DNA from: an uncultured Lachnospiraceae bacterium
Lineage (GTDB): Bacteria; Bacillota; Clostridia; Lachnospirales; Lachnospiraceae
Assembly: GCA_900549665.1 (NCBI GenBank)
Contig: URPH01000023.1
Coordinates: forward strand, 1-49,000
DNA length: 49,000 nt
Direction: 5' to 3'
The notes below the pieces were generated by a model. That model worked only from the letters and a program-made list of their open reading frames with translations. It searched no databases and was not told the DNA's origin. The translations under genes and the position numbers were made by a program. This document shows, piece after piece, positions 17,757-27,063 of the stretch. Each line of letters opens with the position of its first letter. Position 1 is the stretch's first letter.

Positions 17757-20165
17757 ATGTTAAAAACAAAAAAGGCCGGTGCCGGAGACAGAGCACAAAG
17801 GCAAAATATACCATCAATCGTAATCGTTGGTATACTGGCATTTTCAGGCATATTGGCGGCGTGTTTTATTCATATCAGGCTGATACGGGATAATCTCAAA
17901 GATGTCATCAGCGATCAGTATGAATCACAGCTGCAGGTCGCAGAAAAAGCATTGGGCGACCGTATGAAGGATATTGAGAGTAATATCGACAATGCCAGTG
18001 CGGAAATTGAACTAAAGATGCAAAAGAAGAGTTCTGATACACAGATCACACAGGTACTTGCAAAATATGCAACATCCGACGATATTACCGATCTGGTATT
18101 TATAAACAGGGATGGAGTTGCGCTTTTTGACAGCGGCAGGGTCAAGGACGTATCATCTTTTTATGATGAACTGGATGATATCAAGGACCGGCGTTTTCTG
18201 GTGACCAAACGTGGAATATCCGGACAGGATGACTATATACTGGTATATCTGTCTCCTGTAGTAACAAATGGGGAAATCAGGGGAATGGTCGTTGCCACAC
18301 AGGAATGCAAATACATGATTGAAAGTGATGCATTTGCCAACATGAAGAGAATTGGCAGTATCTATGTGCTGGACCGGGATGCCAATATACTGACTTCGTC
18401 TTATCCGGTGGATGATATAAGCGGTGAGTGTGATACGGTATATGATTTATCATCAGCTGTGTATCATCTGACCGACAAATCCGTATTGACGATAAAGGCT
18501 GCCCTGCAGAATCCCAGGACAGACGGGGAGACTATTGTCTGTCAGGATAAGGATGGCAACAATTATTATATGGCATATGTTGTGGTTTCAGCATACGAGG
18601 ACGTGGTTCTTACGCTGGTGTATCCCGATGAAGCATTCAATATGAGTGAAAGCAGCATCATCGGAAGTACGGTTGTTACCGTTGTTGTCATTATTGCACT
18701 GATGATCCTGTTTCTGGTGGTAGAGCTTATAAGCAGTGCACGTGCCAACCGGATGATCAAGCGTTTTGCGTTTGATGACGAGATCACAGGGGGCAAAAAT
18801 TTCAATTATTTTAAAAGAGCAGCAGCAGAAATACTCAGAAGATATAAAGGAATGGCTTTTTCCGTTCATCGTTTCGATATTGCTAACTTCCGTTATATCA
18901 ATGAAGCCTATGGTCATCAGAAGGCCGATCAGCTGTTAAAGGCCATCACGGAAGAAGCAGAAAGTATTTTTTTATCCAATGAGCTCTGCGTCCGCATGAA
19001 CGCCGATCAGTATGTATTACTGACCAAAAATACACTGGATCTGGAGGAACGGTTATTTGTATTTACCGACAAGGTAAATGCAAGAGCTCTTGATATCGGT
19101 ATCCGCTATCCGATCAAGTTTAAGCGCGGCGTATACAATATACAGGACACATCAGAGGATATTTCAATTATTATTGATAAAGCCAATGCAGCCAGAAAAG
19201 AATTAAATGGTGAAGAAAAAGAATGTGTTGCCATTTATTCTGACAAGATGGTAAGAGACATGAGGAAGGTCAACAAGATCGAATCTTCCATGGAACAGGC
19301 TTTGTTTAACGGAGAATTCAAACTGTTTATCCAGCCCAAATGGGATATTGTGGAAAACCACCTGTACGGAGGTGAAGCCCTGGTACGCTGGATCCGGGAT
19401 GATGGGACGATGGTGTATCCGTCTGATTTTATCCCAATTTTTGAAAAAAACGGTTTTATTGAACAGCTGGATATGTTTATGCTGGAAAGCTCCTGTCAGC
19501 TGATTCGCCAATTGATGGATGCTGGAAAGCCGGTCTATCCGATTTCTGTCAATCAGTCACGTGTACTTTTGCACAATCCACAGTATCTGGACAAGGTCAA
19601 AGAGGTGATGCACCGCTATGACATTCCGGGGCACTGTATAGAACTGGAAGTGACCGAAACAGTTTTGTTTATGGATCAGGAAAGAATGCTTTATATTATG
19701 AACAGCCTGAAGGCAGAGGATATTCCACTTTCTATGGATGATTTTGGCTCCGGTTATTCATCTCTTAATATGCTGAAGGATTTCCCTTTTGACGTATTAA
19801 AGATTGACAAGGAATTCTTTAGTGAATCCATTACATCAGAGGCATCTATCCTGATCTTGACAAAGATTGTCGAGATGGCACACGGACTGGGCATCAAGGT
19901 AATCTGTGAAGGTGTTGAGACAAAGGATCAGATAGAAATCCTCAGAAAGATCGGTGTACGCTATGTACAGGGATATTATTATTCAAGACCGATCCCCGGT
20001 GCTAAATTCTTAGAGCAGTTTTGTGAGCTTGACAGCGGTTCTGAGGAAGCGCAGAAAAAGGCAAGGGTCAATGAAGAAAAAGCCAGGGAACTGGTCGCGG
20101 CGGAGACAGAGAAATCTGCGCGGATCCATGAGGATGCGGATACTTCCGATAATGCAGATGATTAA
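17757..20165 (+). CDS. Membrane c-di-GMP phosphodiesterase: sensor, degenerate GGDEF, EAL
   Basis: 802 residues. TM1 lies at about 20-40, then an extracellular sensor region of about 260 residues (Cache-like by position), TM2 at about 305-330, a GGDEF-fold domain and an EAL domain. The GGDEF site reads NADQY (415-419), so it should not make c-di-GMP. The EAL domain keeps EALVRW (E540), an Asn in SVNQSR, ELEVTET, DDFGSG (D661, D662), KIDKEF and EGVET, so hydrolysis of c-di-GMP is expected. The start at 17757 has GGAGG at 5-nt spacing; an ATG at 17745 lacks a site. The hydrophilic Lys/Glu/Ala-rich tail has no recognised domain. Confidence 0.92.
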   Translation: MLKTKKAGAGDRAQRQNIPSIVIVGILAFSGILAACFIHIRLIRDNLKDVISDQYESQLQVAEKALGDRMKDIESNIDNASAEIELKMQKKSSDTQITQVLAKYATSDDITDLVFINRDGVALFDSGRVKDVSSFYDELDDIKDRRFLVTKRGISGQDDYILVYLSPVVTNGEIRGMVVATQECKYMIESDAFANMKRIGSIYVLDRDANILTSSYPVDDISGECDTVYDLSSAVYHLTDKSVLTIKAALQNPRTDGETIVCQDKDGNNYYMAYVVVSAYEDVVLTLVYPDEAFNMSESSIIGSTVVTVVVIIALMILFLVVELISSARANRMIKRFAFDDEITGGKNFNYFKRAAAEILRRYKGMAFSVHRFDIANFRYINEAYGHQKADQLLKAITEEAESIFLSNELCVRMNADQYVLLTKNTLDLEERLFVFTDKVNARALDIGIRYPIKFKRGVYNIQDTSEDISIIIDKANAARKELNGEEKECVAIYSDKMVRDMRKVNKIESSMEQALFNGEFKLFIQPKWDIVENHLYGGEALVRWIRDDGTMVYPSDFIPIFEKNGFIEQLDMFMLESSCQLIRQLMDAGKPVYPISVNQSRVLLHNPQYLDKVKEVMHRYDIPGHCIELEVTETVLFMDQERMLYIMNSLKAEDIPLSMDDFGSGYSSLNMLKDFPFDVLKIDKEFFSESITSEASILILTKIVEMAHGLGIKVICEGVETKDQIEILRKIGVRYVQGYYYSRPIPGAKFLEQFCELDSGSEEAQKKARVNEEKARELVAAETEKSARIHEDADTSDNADD

Positions 20166-20197
20166 GGATGTAAATACTTTGATATTGTGATCATGTT

Positions 20198-20851
20198 ATG
20201 AATAAAGAGAATTATCAAAAAAAACTGGAAGATATTTTATGTAAACCAGAGACGACAGGAAAGACACTTTTCCTTCATTGCTGTTGTGCTCCATGCAGCA
20301 GCTATGTACTCGAGTATCTGGGCAATTATTTCAGGATTACCGTTTTTTATTACAATCCCAATATTACAGATGAGGAAGAGTATCATAAGCGTGTTGAGGA
20401 GCAGAAGCGTCTGATCATGGACTTCAACAAAGAGCATAAATGCAAGTACCCGGTTGAGTTTAAAGAGGGTGCTTATGATCCGGAAAGCTTTTTAGCTGCC
20501 GTAAAAGGACATGAAGAGGATCCGGAAGGCGAAGACCGCTGCAAAATATGCTTTGCGCTCCGGCTTGATGAAGCCGCAAGGCTTGCCGGGCAGGGCGGAT
20601 ATGATTATTTTACGACCTCCCTGACGATCAGCCCGTTAAAAAATGCAGAGGCACTCAATACGATCGGCGCTGCCTGCGGCACAAAATATGATGTCAGCTT
20701 TTTACCGTCGGATTTCAAAAAGAAAAACGGTTATAAGCGGTCGATCGAGCTGTCCAAAGAGTATGATCTGTACAGGCAGAATTACTGTGGCTGTGTATTC
20801 AGCAAAAGAGAGGCTGAAAACCGGGTGCAAATCGGAATAGAATGCGGATGA
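20198..20851 (+). CDS. queH: Epoxyqueuosine reductase QueH
   Basis: 217 residues, DUF208/QueH family: the iron-sulfur enzyme that completes queuosine biosynthesis in tRNA, unrelated to QueG. Visible motifs are HCCCAPCS near the N-terminus, YYNPNI, the central DRCKICFALRL, the TTSLTISP stretch, and a distal CGCVFS. These conserved Cys clusters are those expected to bind the metal site. No other queuosine gene is in the window. It has only a weak ribosome site. Confidence 0.9.
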   Translation: MNKENYQKKLEDILCKPETTGKTLFLHCCCAPCSSYVLEYLGNYFRITVFYYNPNITDEEEYHKRVEEQKRLIMDFNKEHKCKYPVEFKEGAYDPESFLAAVKGHEEDPEGEDRCKICFALRLDEAARLAGQGGYDYFTTSLTISPLKNAEALNTIGAACGTKYDVSFLPSDFKKKNGYKRSIELSKEYDLYRQNYCGCVFSKREAENRVQIGIECG

Positions 20852-20919
20852 CAGATATGAAGCTGCATAGATCAAAATACGCAGATTTAATGTATAAATA
20901 AAGATAAACGAGGAATAAG

Positions 20920-22686
20920 ATGAAAAAGTTTTTAGATTTGATCTCACAGGAAATGAAAGATGCTTTTGAAAAAGCCGGATATGACAGAGAGCTGGGAAAG
21001 GTAACGGTTTCCAACCGTCCCGATCTTTGTGAATACCAGTGCAACGGTGCCATGGCAGGAGCCAAGCTTTATCACAAGGCTCCGATCATGATCGCAGGTG
21101 ATGTTGCAGCACAGTGTGCTGACAGCAGGGTGTTTGCTTCGGTTGAGGCAGTCAATCCCGGATTTTTAAATATCCGTCTGGATGAGCAGTTTATCGCAGA
21201 TTATCTTGAGAAAATGAAAGGTCAGGATAAATACGGACTGGAAGAAGCTAAAGAGCCTTTAAAAATTGTTATTGACTACGGCGGACCCAATGTGGCGAAG
21301 CCCTTACACGTCGGCCATTTACGTTCTGCCATTATCGGTGAAAGTATCAAGAGAATTGCCAGATACAACGGTCATGAGGTCATCGGGGATATCCATTTGG
21401 GAGACTGGGGACTGCAGATGGGGCTGATCATTACCGAGCTGCAGGAAAGAAAGCCGGAGCTTCCCTATTTTGATGAAAGCTTTACCGGGGAATATCCCAA
21501 AGAAGCTCCGTTTACGATTTCCGAGCTGGAAGAGATTTATCCCGCAGCCAGCTTAAAATCCAAAGAAGATCCGGCATACAAAGAGCGTGCCATGGATGCA
21601 ACCTTTAAGCTTCAGAGTGGTGTCAGAGGATACCGGGCATTGTGGGATCACATTATCCATGTTTCCGTTTCCGACCTGAAGAAAAATTATGAAAAATTAA
21701 ATGTGGAATTTGATCTGTGGAAGGGCGAATCCGATGTCCATGATGTCATTCCCGGCATGGTGGAATACATGAAAAAGGAAGGCTATGCTCACGAATCAGA
21801 GGGCGCTTTAGTTGTCGATGTCAAGGAAGAGACAGATACCAAGGAAATCCCGCCATGCATGATCTTAAAGAGTGACGGAGCTTCCCTGTACAACACTACC
21901 GACCTTGCTACCATCAAGGAAAGAATGGAAAAGATCGGTCCCGACCAGATCATTTATGTAGTAGACAAGAGACAGGAGCTTTACTTTACACAGGTATTCC
22001 GTTGTGCGAGAAAGACAAAGCTTGTCACACCGGATACCAAGCTTACCTTTGTAGGCTTCGGCACCATGAATGGCAAGGACGGAAAGCCCTTCAAGACCCG
22101 CCAGGGCGGTGTCATGCGTCTGGAAAACCTGATCCGCGATATCAATGAACAGATGTATGAAAAGATTGTAAGCAATCACGAGGTAGAACCTGAGGAAGCA
22201 AAGAAAACAGCACAGACAGTTGCACTTGCTGCCATCAAATACGGAGATCTGTCCAATCAGGCAAGCAAGGATTATATCTTTGATGTAGATCGTTTTACTT
22301 CCTTTGAAGGAGATACCGGTCCGTATATTTTATATACCATTGTCCGTATCAAATCAATCCTTGCCAAATATGCGGCAACCGGAAAAAATGCGGATAATGC
22401 AAAGCTTCAGAAAGCAGACAGCGATGCTGAAAAAGAACTGATGCTTAGTCTGTCCGGCTTTAATGCCATGATGGAAAATGCATGGACAGAAATGGCACCC
22501 CACAAGGTATGTGCTTATATTTATGATCTGGCAAATGCTTTTAATCATTTTTATCATGCTACCAATATCATGCAGGAAGAGGATGATACAAAGCAGGCCG
22601 GATACATTGCGTTGTTACGATTAACAAAGGAAATCCTGGAAGTATGCATTGACGTACTGGGATTTAGTGCACCTGATCGGATGTGA
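20920..22686 (+). CDS. argS: Arginyl-tRNA synthetase
   Basis: 588 residues. Class I synthetase with an N-terminal tRNA-recognition domain, the HIGH-type motif HVGH at 130-133, a catalytic core around LGDWGLQMGLI, and a C-terminal DALR-type anticodon-binding domain. As in many ArgS proteins there is no canonical KMSKS; the equivalent loop reads DGKPFKTRQGGVM. It ends 4 nt before mecA and heads an argS-mecA-greA cluster. Confidence 0.97.
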   Translation: MKKFLDLISQEMKDAFEKAGYDRELGKVTVSNRPDLCEYQCNGAMAGAKLYHKAPIMIAGDVAAQCADSRVFASVEAVNPGFLNIRLDEQFIADYLEKMKGQDKYGLEEAKEPLKIVIDYGGPNVAKPLHVGHLRSAIIGESIKRIARYNGHEVIGDIHLGDWGLQMGLIITELQERKPELPYFDESFTGEYPKEAPFTISELEEIYPAASLKSKEDPAYKERAMDATFKLQSGVRGYRALWDHIIHVSVSDLKKNYEKLNVEFDLWKGESDVHDVIPGMVEYMKKEGYAHESEGALVVDVKEETDTKEIPPCMILKSDGASLYNTTDLATIKERMEKIGPDQIIYVVDKRQELYFTQVFRCARKTKLVTPDTKLTFVGFGTMNGKDGKPFKTRQGGVMRLENLIRDINEQMYEKIVSNHEVEPEEAKKTAQTVALAAIKYGDLSNQASKDYIFDVDRFTSFEGDTGPYILYTIVRIKSILAKYAATGKNADNAKLQKADSDAEKELMLSLSGFNAMMENAWTEMAPHKVCAYIYDLANAFNHFYHATNIMQEEDDTKQAGYIALLRLTKEILEVCIDVLGFSAPDRM

Positions 22687-22690
22687 TGAA

Positions 22691-23494
22691 ATGGAGTTTT
22701 TCAGAGTAAATGACCACATGGTAAAATGTGTCATTTCAGAAGAGGATATGGATGAATATGACGTATCCATCGAGGATTTTTTTACACGAAGTGAGCATGC
22801 AATGGAATTTTTGCATGAAGTTGTACAGCTGGCAAGCGAAGAGGTCGGCTACAGGCCGCAGGGACCTCTGACCTCCTTGCAGATAGCACCTGTAAAAGAG
22901 CATGGATTGGCGATTTTTCTGACGGAAAAGCCACAGTTTGATCTGCAATCCATGATCGATGCCCTAAAAACCGATGCCGGAATTGAGATTACGGGAGATA
23001 CGGTGGATCAGGTTCTCAATGCGACAGAGGAAGAAAAGGCAGCCCTTTTAAAGAAATTTATTGATAATATTCATAAAGAAATGGAAAAAAGCTATGCCGG
23101 AGCCGGAATTGGAATTGCAGACAATACCGGTCTGGCAAATGAAATTGCTGCTGGAAAGACGCGGCTGACCGCCGATGGCACCAGACGGATCGTGAGCCTT
23201 GACCGCAAGATCTTTGCTTTTGAGCGTCCGGGAGATCTGCTTTCCTATGCAAAGGTTGTGGAGCTGCCGGCTGCAGTCGGAAGCAGTCTTTACAAGGATC
23301 CGGATAAGGGTACATATTATCTGTTGATCGACCGCAACGAAGCCGAGGCAGAGACTTTAGCCGGTGTGTATCTGACGGCATATGAGTATGGACAGTTTGT
23401 TTCCGAAAAGGAAGAATTTGCCCTGCATCTTAGAGAACACTGCGAATGTGTGATCGCAGAGAATGCGATTGAAAAGCTGAAAGGGACTGAGTAG
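22691..23494 (+). CDS. mecA: Adaptor protein MecA
   Basis: 267 residues. The N-terminus MEFFRVNDHMVKCVISEEDM aligns with the MecA substrate-binding domain, and the C-terminal domain contains KIFAFERPGDLLSYAK, SSLYKD and YYLLIDR typical of the ClpC-binding half. MecA delivers substrates to the ClpCP protease and controls ClpC assembly. The ATG at 22691 was chosen because it begins the conserved domain and follows the argS stop by 4 nt; an upstream frame start at 22649 would lie inside argS. The linker is Glu/Lys-rich and longer than in Bacillus MecA (218 residues). Confidence 0.85.
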   Translation: MEFFRVNDHMVKCVISEEDMDEYDVSIEDFFTRSEHAMEFLHEVVQLASEEVGYRPQGPLTSLQIAPVKEHGLAIFLTEKPQFDLQSMIDALKTDAGIEITGDTVDQVLNATEEEKAALLKKFIDNIHKEMEKSYAGAGIGIADNTGLANEIAAGKTRLTADGTRRIVSLDRKIFAFERPGDLLSYAKVVELPAAVGSSLYKDPDKGTYYLLIDRNEAEAETLAGVYLTAYEYGQFVSEKEEFALHLREHCECVIAENAIEKLKGTE

Positions 23495-23495
23495 T

Positions 23496-23993
23496 ATGAG
23501 TCATGAACTGACCAAACAGGATATCGAAAAAATGCAGGAGGAGATCGATTACCGCAAGATCACGGTAAGACAGGAACTCTTAGAGCATGTCAAGACAGCG
23601 AGAGCTCATGGGGATCTGAGTGAAAACTTTGAGTACAAGGCTGCCAAAAAAGAAAAAAATGCCAATGAAAGCCGGATCCGTTTCCTAGAGCGGATGATCA
23701 AGACGGCAGTCATCATTTCCGATGAGACGCCGGATGACCAGATTGGCATGAACAAAGAAGTGACCGTAGAATTTTGTGATGATCACAGTGAAGAGACCTA
23801 CAGCATTGTGTCGACGATGCGGGAAAATTCTCTCAAGGGTCTGATCAGTATCGAATCACCGGTCGGAAAAGCCCTGATGGGACACAAGGTCGGCGATACC
23901 GTGACCGTGGTTGTCAATGATAAAGTCAGCTATGATGTGATCGTCAAGAAAATTGATGTGATGAAAGAAGATGTCGGGTTAAATAAGTTTTAA
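23496..23993 (+). CDS. greA: Transcription elongation factor GreA/GreB family
   Basis: 165 residues. N-terminal coiled coil with the acidic tip motif HGDLSEN followed by FEYKAAK, then a C-terminal FKBP-like domain including SPVGKALMGHKVGDTV. Gre factors rescue backtracked RNA polymerase by stimulating transcript cleavage. The gene follows mecA by 1 nt. Its stop codon lies inside the terminator hairpin that ends the argS-mecA-greA unit. Confidence 0.93.
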   Translation: MSHELTKQDIEKMQEEIDYRKITVRQELLEHVKTARAHGDLSENFEYKAAKKEKNANESRIRFLERMIKTAVIISDETPDDQIGMNKEVTVEFCDDHSEETYSIVSTMRENSLKGLISIESPVGKALMGHKVGDTVTVVVNDKVSYDVIVKKIDVMKEDVGLNKF

Positions 23994-24004
23994 CCCGACA
24001 TCTT
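23968..24004 (+). terminator. Terminator hairpin overlapping the greA stop codon
   Basis: A 16-nt left arm at 23968-23983 pairs perfectly with 23989-24004 around the loop TAAGT. The stop codon TAA (23991-23993) lies in the right arm, so the last codons of greA form the stem. The T-tract after it is weak, so it may act mainly as a 3' stabiliser or with Rho. Confidence 0.75.
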
Positions 24005-24024
24005 TATGATGTGTGTTATTGTGA

Positions 24025-24120
24025 TAATCGGATGTTTTGAAAATCAGATATTTGGACAATCCGATATTGATAACCGGATATTTGGACAAACGAATGTTTT
24101 GATAAATGGTTTTGCAGATG
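24025..24120. repeat. Short imperfect repeats between greA and ispF
   Basis: The word GATATTTGGACAA occurs twice in the intergenic stretch, within a larger alternation of CGGATGTTTTGA-like and CCGATATTGATAA-like words. It has no coding potential. It lies between convergent genes. Confidence 0.5.
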
Positions 24121-24121
24121 G

Positions 24122-24712
24122 TTAAATATTCTGTCTGGGGCAGCCTCCGCAGCCGGCACAGGGACGGCCTGCGTCAGGAATGTTGCCATCTACACCACAA
24201 GATGATTGATTTATGTCAACCTGCATATCCATAAGGCTGGCCGGAGTAGTCAGCATACAGATTGCCTGAGAAGAGATACCTTCTCCGGTTCCGGTAAAGC
24301 CAAGGCCTTCTTCGGTGGTTGCTTTTACGTTGATCTGTGTTATGTCAACTTCAAGAGCATCGGCAATGTTTTGACGCATCTGATCAATATATGGACGCAT
24401 CTTGGGCTTTTGCGCGATGATCGTAGCATCGATATTTTCAATCATGAAATGATTCTCTTCAAGCAGGGCACCGACATTTTTTAATAATTTAATACTGGAA
24501 ATTCCCTTGTACCGGTCATCGGTATCCGGAAAGTGCTTACCAATGTCTCCAAGAGCTGCCGCGCCAAGCAGTGCATCCATGACCGCATGCAACAGTACAT
24601 CTGCATCAGAGTGGCCCAGGAGCCCTTTTTCATAAGGAATTTTGACGCCGCCTATGATCAGGTCGCGGTCTTCTGCTAATCTATGAACATCATATCCCAT
24701 TCCAATTCGCAT
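24122..24712 (-). CDS. ispF: 2-C-methyl-D-erythritol 2,4-cyclodiphosphate synthase with Cys-rich tail
   Basis: 196 residues. The first ~157 residues are a full IspF: MGYDVHRL (metal ligands D8, H10), LGHSDADVLLHAVMDALLGA, and GLGFTGTGEGIS. IspF makes the cyclic diphosphate in the non-mevalonate isoprenoid pathway. About 40 extra residues follow, ending in CAGCGGCPR with a further Cys upstream; this is not part of the normal enzyme. No other MEP-pathway gene is nearby. Confidence 0.94.
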   Translation of the reverse strand: MRIGMGYDVHRLAEDRDLIIGGVKIPYEKGLLGHSDADVLLHAVMDALLGAAALGDIGKHFPDTDDRYKGISSIKLLKNVGALLEENHFMIENIDATIIAQKPKMRPYIDQMRQNIADALEVDITQINVKATTEEGLGFTGTGEGISSQAICMLTTPASLMDMQVDINQSSCGVDGNIPDAGRPCAGCGGCPRQNI

Positions 24713-24815
24713 AATAAATACCTCGCATTTTATTTTCTATCGTTACGATATCTTTTATGATACACAAGATTGGAAGGGTTGTAAATTGATTTGACTTTTT
24801 ATCGGTCTGTTCATG

Positions 24816-24842
24816 TTGTTTTTGAGAAAAATATTGTATAAT
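24816..24842 (+). promoter_or_regulatory. Candidate promoter of the potassium-uptake genes
   Basis: A consensus -10 TATAAT lies at 24837-24842, about 70 bp before the TrkH/KtrB gene. The -35 is less clear: TTGTTT at 24816-24821 gives a short 15-bp spacer. No terminator separates it from the divergent ispF start. Confidence 0.4.
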
Positions 24843-24914
24843 ACTAAAGGAAATGGTACCGGGAGCAGAAACTGCCGGATTTTTGGAAAACAATGAATAT
24901 GGAGAAAATTAGTA

Positions 24915-26252
24915 ATGACAGGAAATATACATAAAAAAAGACAGCTTACCTCATTTCAAATGATCGTACTTGGATTTGCGGGTGTGATCCTGCTGGGAGC
25001 ACTGCTTCTGATGCTTCCCATTTCATCCGGTGACGGTATTGTGACAGACTTTCGTGATGCATTGTTTACTGCAACCTCAGCGGTCTGCGTGACGGGTCTT
25101 GTGGTAAAGGATACCGGAAGCTACTGGTCTTCATTCGGACAGGCAGTGATCTTGTTGCTGATACAGATCGGAGGGCTTGGCGTGATAACGGTTGCAACGA
25201 CATTTTCCATGTTATCGGGAAGAAAAATATCGCTTATGCAGCGGAGTACCATGCAGAGTTCGATTTCCGCACCCAGAGTAGGTGGAATCGTGAAGCTGAC
25301 AAGGTTCATTTTAAAAGGAACCTTTTTTGTTGAATTTGCCGGCATGCTCCTTTTACTGCCGGTTTTTTGCAGGGACTATGGATTAAAGGGAATATGGATG
25401 TCTTTGTTTCATTCAATATCGGCATTTTGCAATGGCGGCTTTGACATTCTGGGAACAAAGGATCATCTTTTCTCATCGCTTACGGGCTATGCCGGGAATA
25501 CTCTTTTAAACACTACGATCATGCTGTTGATCGTGATAGGCGGGATTGGCTTCCTTACATGGGATGATGTCTGTGTTTATAAATGGCATATTAAAAGGTA
25601 TTCCACCCAGAGTAAGGTGGCTCTGTCTGTATCGGCGTTACTTATCATGCTTCCGGCTGTTTTTTTCTTTTTCTGTGACTTTTCCGGACTTCCGATGAAA
25701 GAAAGGATCCTGGTATCACTTTTTCAATCCGTGACGACAAGAACAGCAGGATTTAATACAGCTGATTATGCCGGCATGTCCGGGGTCTCAAAAATGCTGG
25801 TCATCATGCTGATGCTTGTCGGAGGCTCTCCGGGATCGACAGCCGGAGGCATGAAGACTACGACGCTTGCGGTGCTTGTCTTAAATGCAATCGCAACCTT
25901 TTACCAGAAGGAAGATACGGAGGTCTATGGCAGAAGACTGGAAGCCGGTGTGGTAAAAAATGCTGCAACCATACTGACGCTGTATTTGTTCCTGTTTCTG
26001 ACAGGAGGCATGATCATCAGTCTGGCAGAAAATCTGCCGCTTTCGGATTGCCTGTTTGAAGCAGCATCTGCGGTTGGTACAGTGGGGCTGACACTGGGAA
26101 TCACATCATCACTGGGAGGTGTATCACAGGTTGTCCTGATTGTGCTGATGTACCTTGGCAGGGTAGGAGGACTGACGCTGATCTATGCAACGGTTTCCGG
26201 GACTAAGCTAAGCGGAGCCAGACTTCCGGTTGATAAAATAACGGTCGGATAA
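24915..26252 (+). CDS. TrkH/KtrB-family potassium transporter subunit
   Basis: 445 residues, polytopic. The four pore-loop signatures are present: SAVCVTGL (near 58), SAFCNGGFD (near 175), TTRTAGFNT (near 280) and SAVGTVGLTLG (near 390). Their conserved Gly residues line the selectivity filter. It is the ion-conducting subunit for potassium uptake across the cytoplasmic membrane. The gating subunit is encoded next; the pair matches Ktr layout (single small RCK partner) better than Trk. Confidence 0.93.
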   Translation: MTGNIHKKRQLTSFQMIVLGFAGVILLGALLLMLPISSGDGIVTDFRDALFTATSAVCVTGLVVKDTGSYWSSFGQAVILLLIQIGGLGVITVATTFSMLSGRKISLMQRSTMQSSISAPRVGGIVKLTRFILKGTFFVEFAGMLLLLPVFCRDYGLKGIWMSLFHSISAFCNGGFDILGTKDHLFSSLTGYAGNTLLNTTIMLLIVIGGIGFLTWDDVCVYKWHIKRYSTQSKVALSVSALLIMLPAVFFFFCDFSGLPMKERILVSLFQSVTTRTAGFNTADYAGMSGVSKMLVIMLMLVGGSPGSTAGGMKTTTLAVLVLNAIATFYQKEDTEVYGRRLEAGVVKNAATILTLYLFLFLTGGMIISLAENLPLSDCLFEAASAVGTVGLTLGITSSLGGVSQVVLIVLMYLGRVGGLTLIYATVSGTKLSGARLPVDKITVG

Positions 26253-26271
26253 ACATAAGGTCATCAAAAAG

Positions 26272-26305
26272 CCTTATATATATATAGATATATAGATAGA
26301 TAACA
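26272..26305. repeat. TA/GATA microsatellite in the ktrB-ktrA spacer
   Basis: A run of TATATATATA followed by GATATATA and GATAGATA units lies just before the AGGAGG ribosome site of the RCK-subunit gene. A small ATAAGG/CCTTAT hairpin precedes it. Slippage here would change spacing in the leader between the two subunits. Confidence 0.6.
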
Positions 26306-26321
26306 GGAGGAAATCTCGATT

Positions 26322-26969
26322 ATGAAAAATGTATTACTGATAGGTCTTGGAAGATTTGGAACCCACATTGCAATGCAGCTTGCCCGGCTGAACCATCAGA
26401 TCATGGCTGTTGACTGCAATGAAGAGCGTGTGAATAAGGTTATGCCGTATGTGACAAATGCACAGATCGGTGATAGTACGGATGTGGACTTTTTACAGTC
26501 ACTCGGTATTGGAAATTTTGATGTCTGTATTGTGGCAATCGGGGACAGCTTTCAAAATTCGCTGGAAACGACCTCTTTATTAAAAGAACTGGGAGCAAAG
26601 CTTGTAGTATCCCGTGCGGAATGGGATGTACAGGAAAAGTTTCTGCTGCGGAACGGAGCCGATGAGGTTGTATATCCGGAAAAGCAGATGGCCAGATGGG
26701 CGGCTATCCGCTACACGGCTGATCATATCCGTGATTATATACAGGTTGATGAAGCACATGCCATTTTTGAAGTAGAGGTGCCGGAAAACTGGATTGGACG
26801 TACTGTCGGGGAACTGGATGTCCGTAAAAAATACAATATCAACATAATGGCAGTGAAAAAAGACGGAAAGGTCAATATGGTGGTATCAGCGGACACAGTG
26901 ATGACTGATGATGTGACACTTTTGGTGCTTGGTGAGTATAAACAGCTTCAGAAATGCTTCAAAATGTAG
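26322..26969 (+). CDS. KtrA/TrkA-like RCK gating subunit
   Basis: 215 residues. The Rossmann-type RCK_N domain starts with LLIGLGRFGTHIA and an acidic residue at the end of the second strand (AVDCNEE), which binds nucleotide. The C-terminal half (about 135-215) is an RCK_C ligand domain. RCK subunits form a ring on the membrane subunit and gate it with ATP/ADP or cyclic di-AMP. A strong AGGAGG-like site precedes the ATG, in a 69-bp spacer after the transporter gene. Confidence 0.93.
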   Translation: MKNVLLIGLGRFGTHIAMQLARLNHQIMAVDCNEERVNKVMPYVTNAQIGDSTDVDFLQSLGIGNFDVCIVAIGDSFQNSLETTSLLKELGAKLVVSRAEWDVQEKFLLRNGADEVVYPEKQMARWAAIRYTADHIRDYIQVDEAHAIFEVEVPENWIGRTVGELDVRKKYNINIMAVKKDGKVNMVVSADTVMTDDVTLLVLGEYKQLQKCFKM

Positions 26970-27063
26970 ATTCCGGTGTCAAACCCAAAACGAGAATATC
27001 TCAAAAAAGAAGAATTCCGGAAAAATGCTATGCCGGGAATAATACGAATAAAACAGAGGAAAT

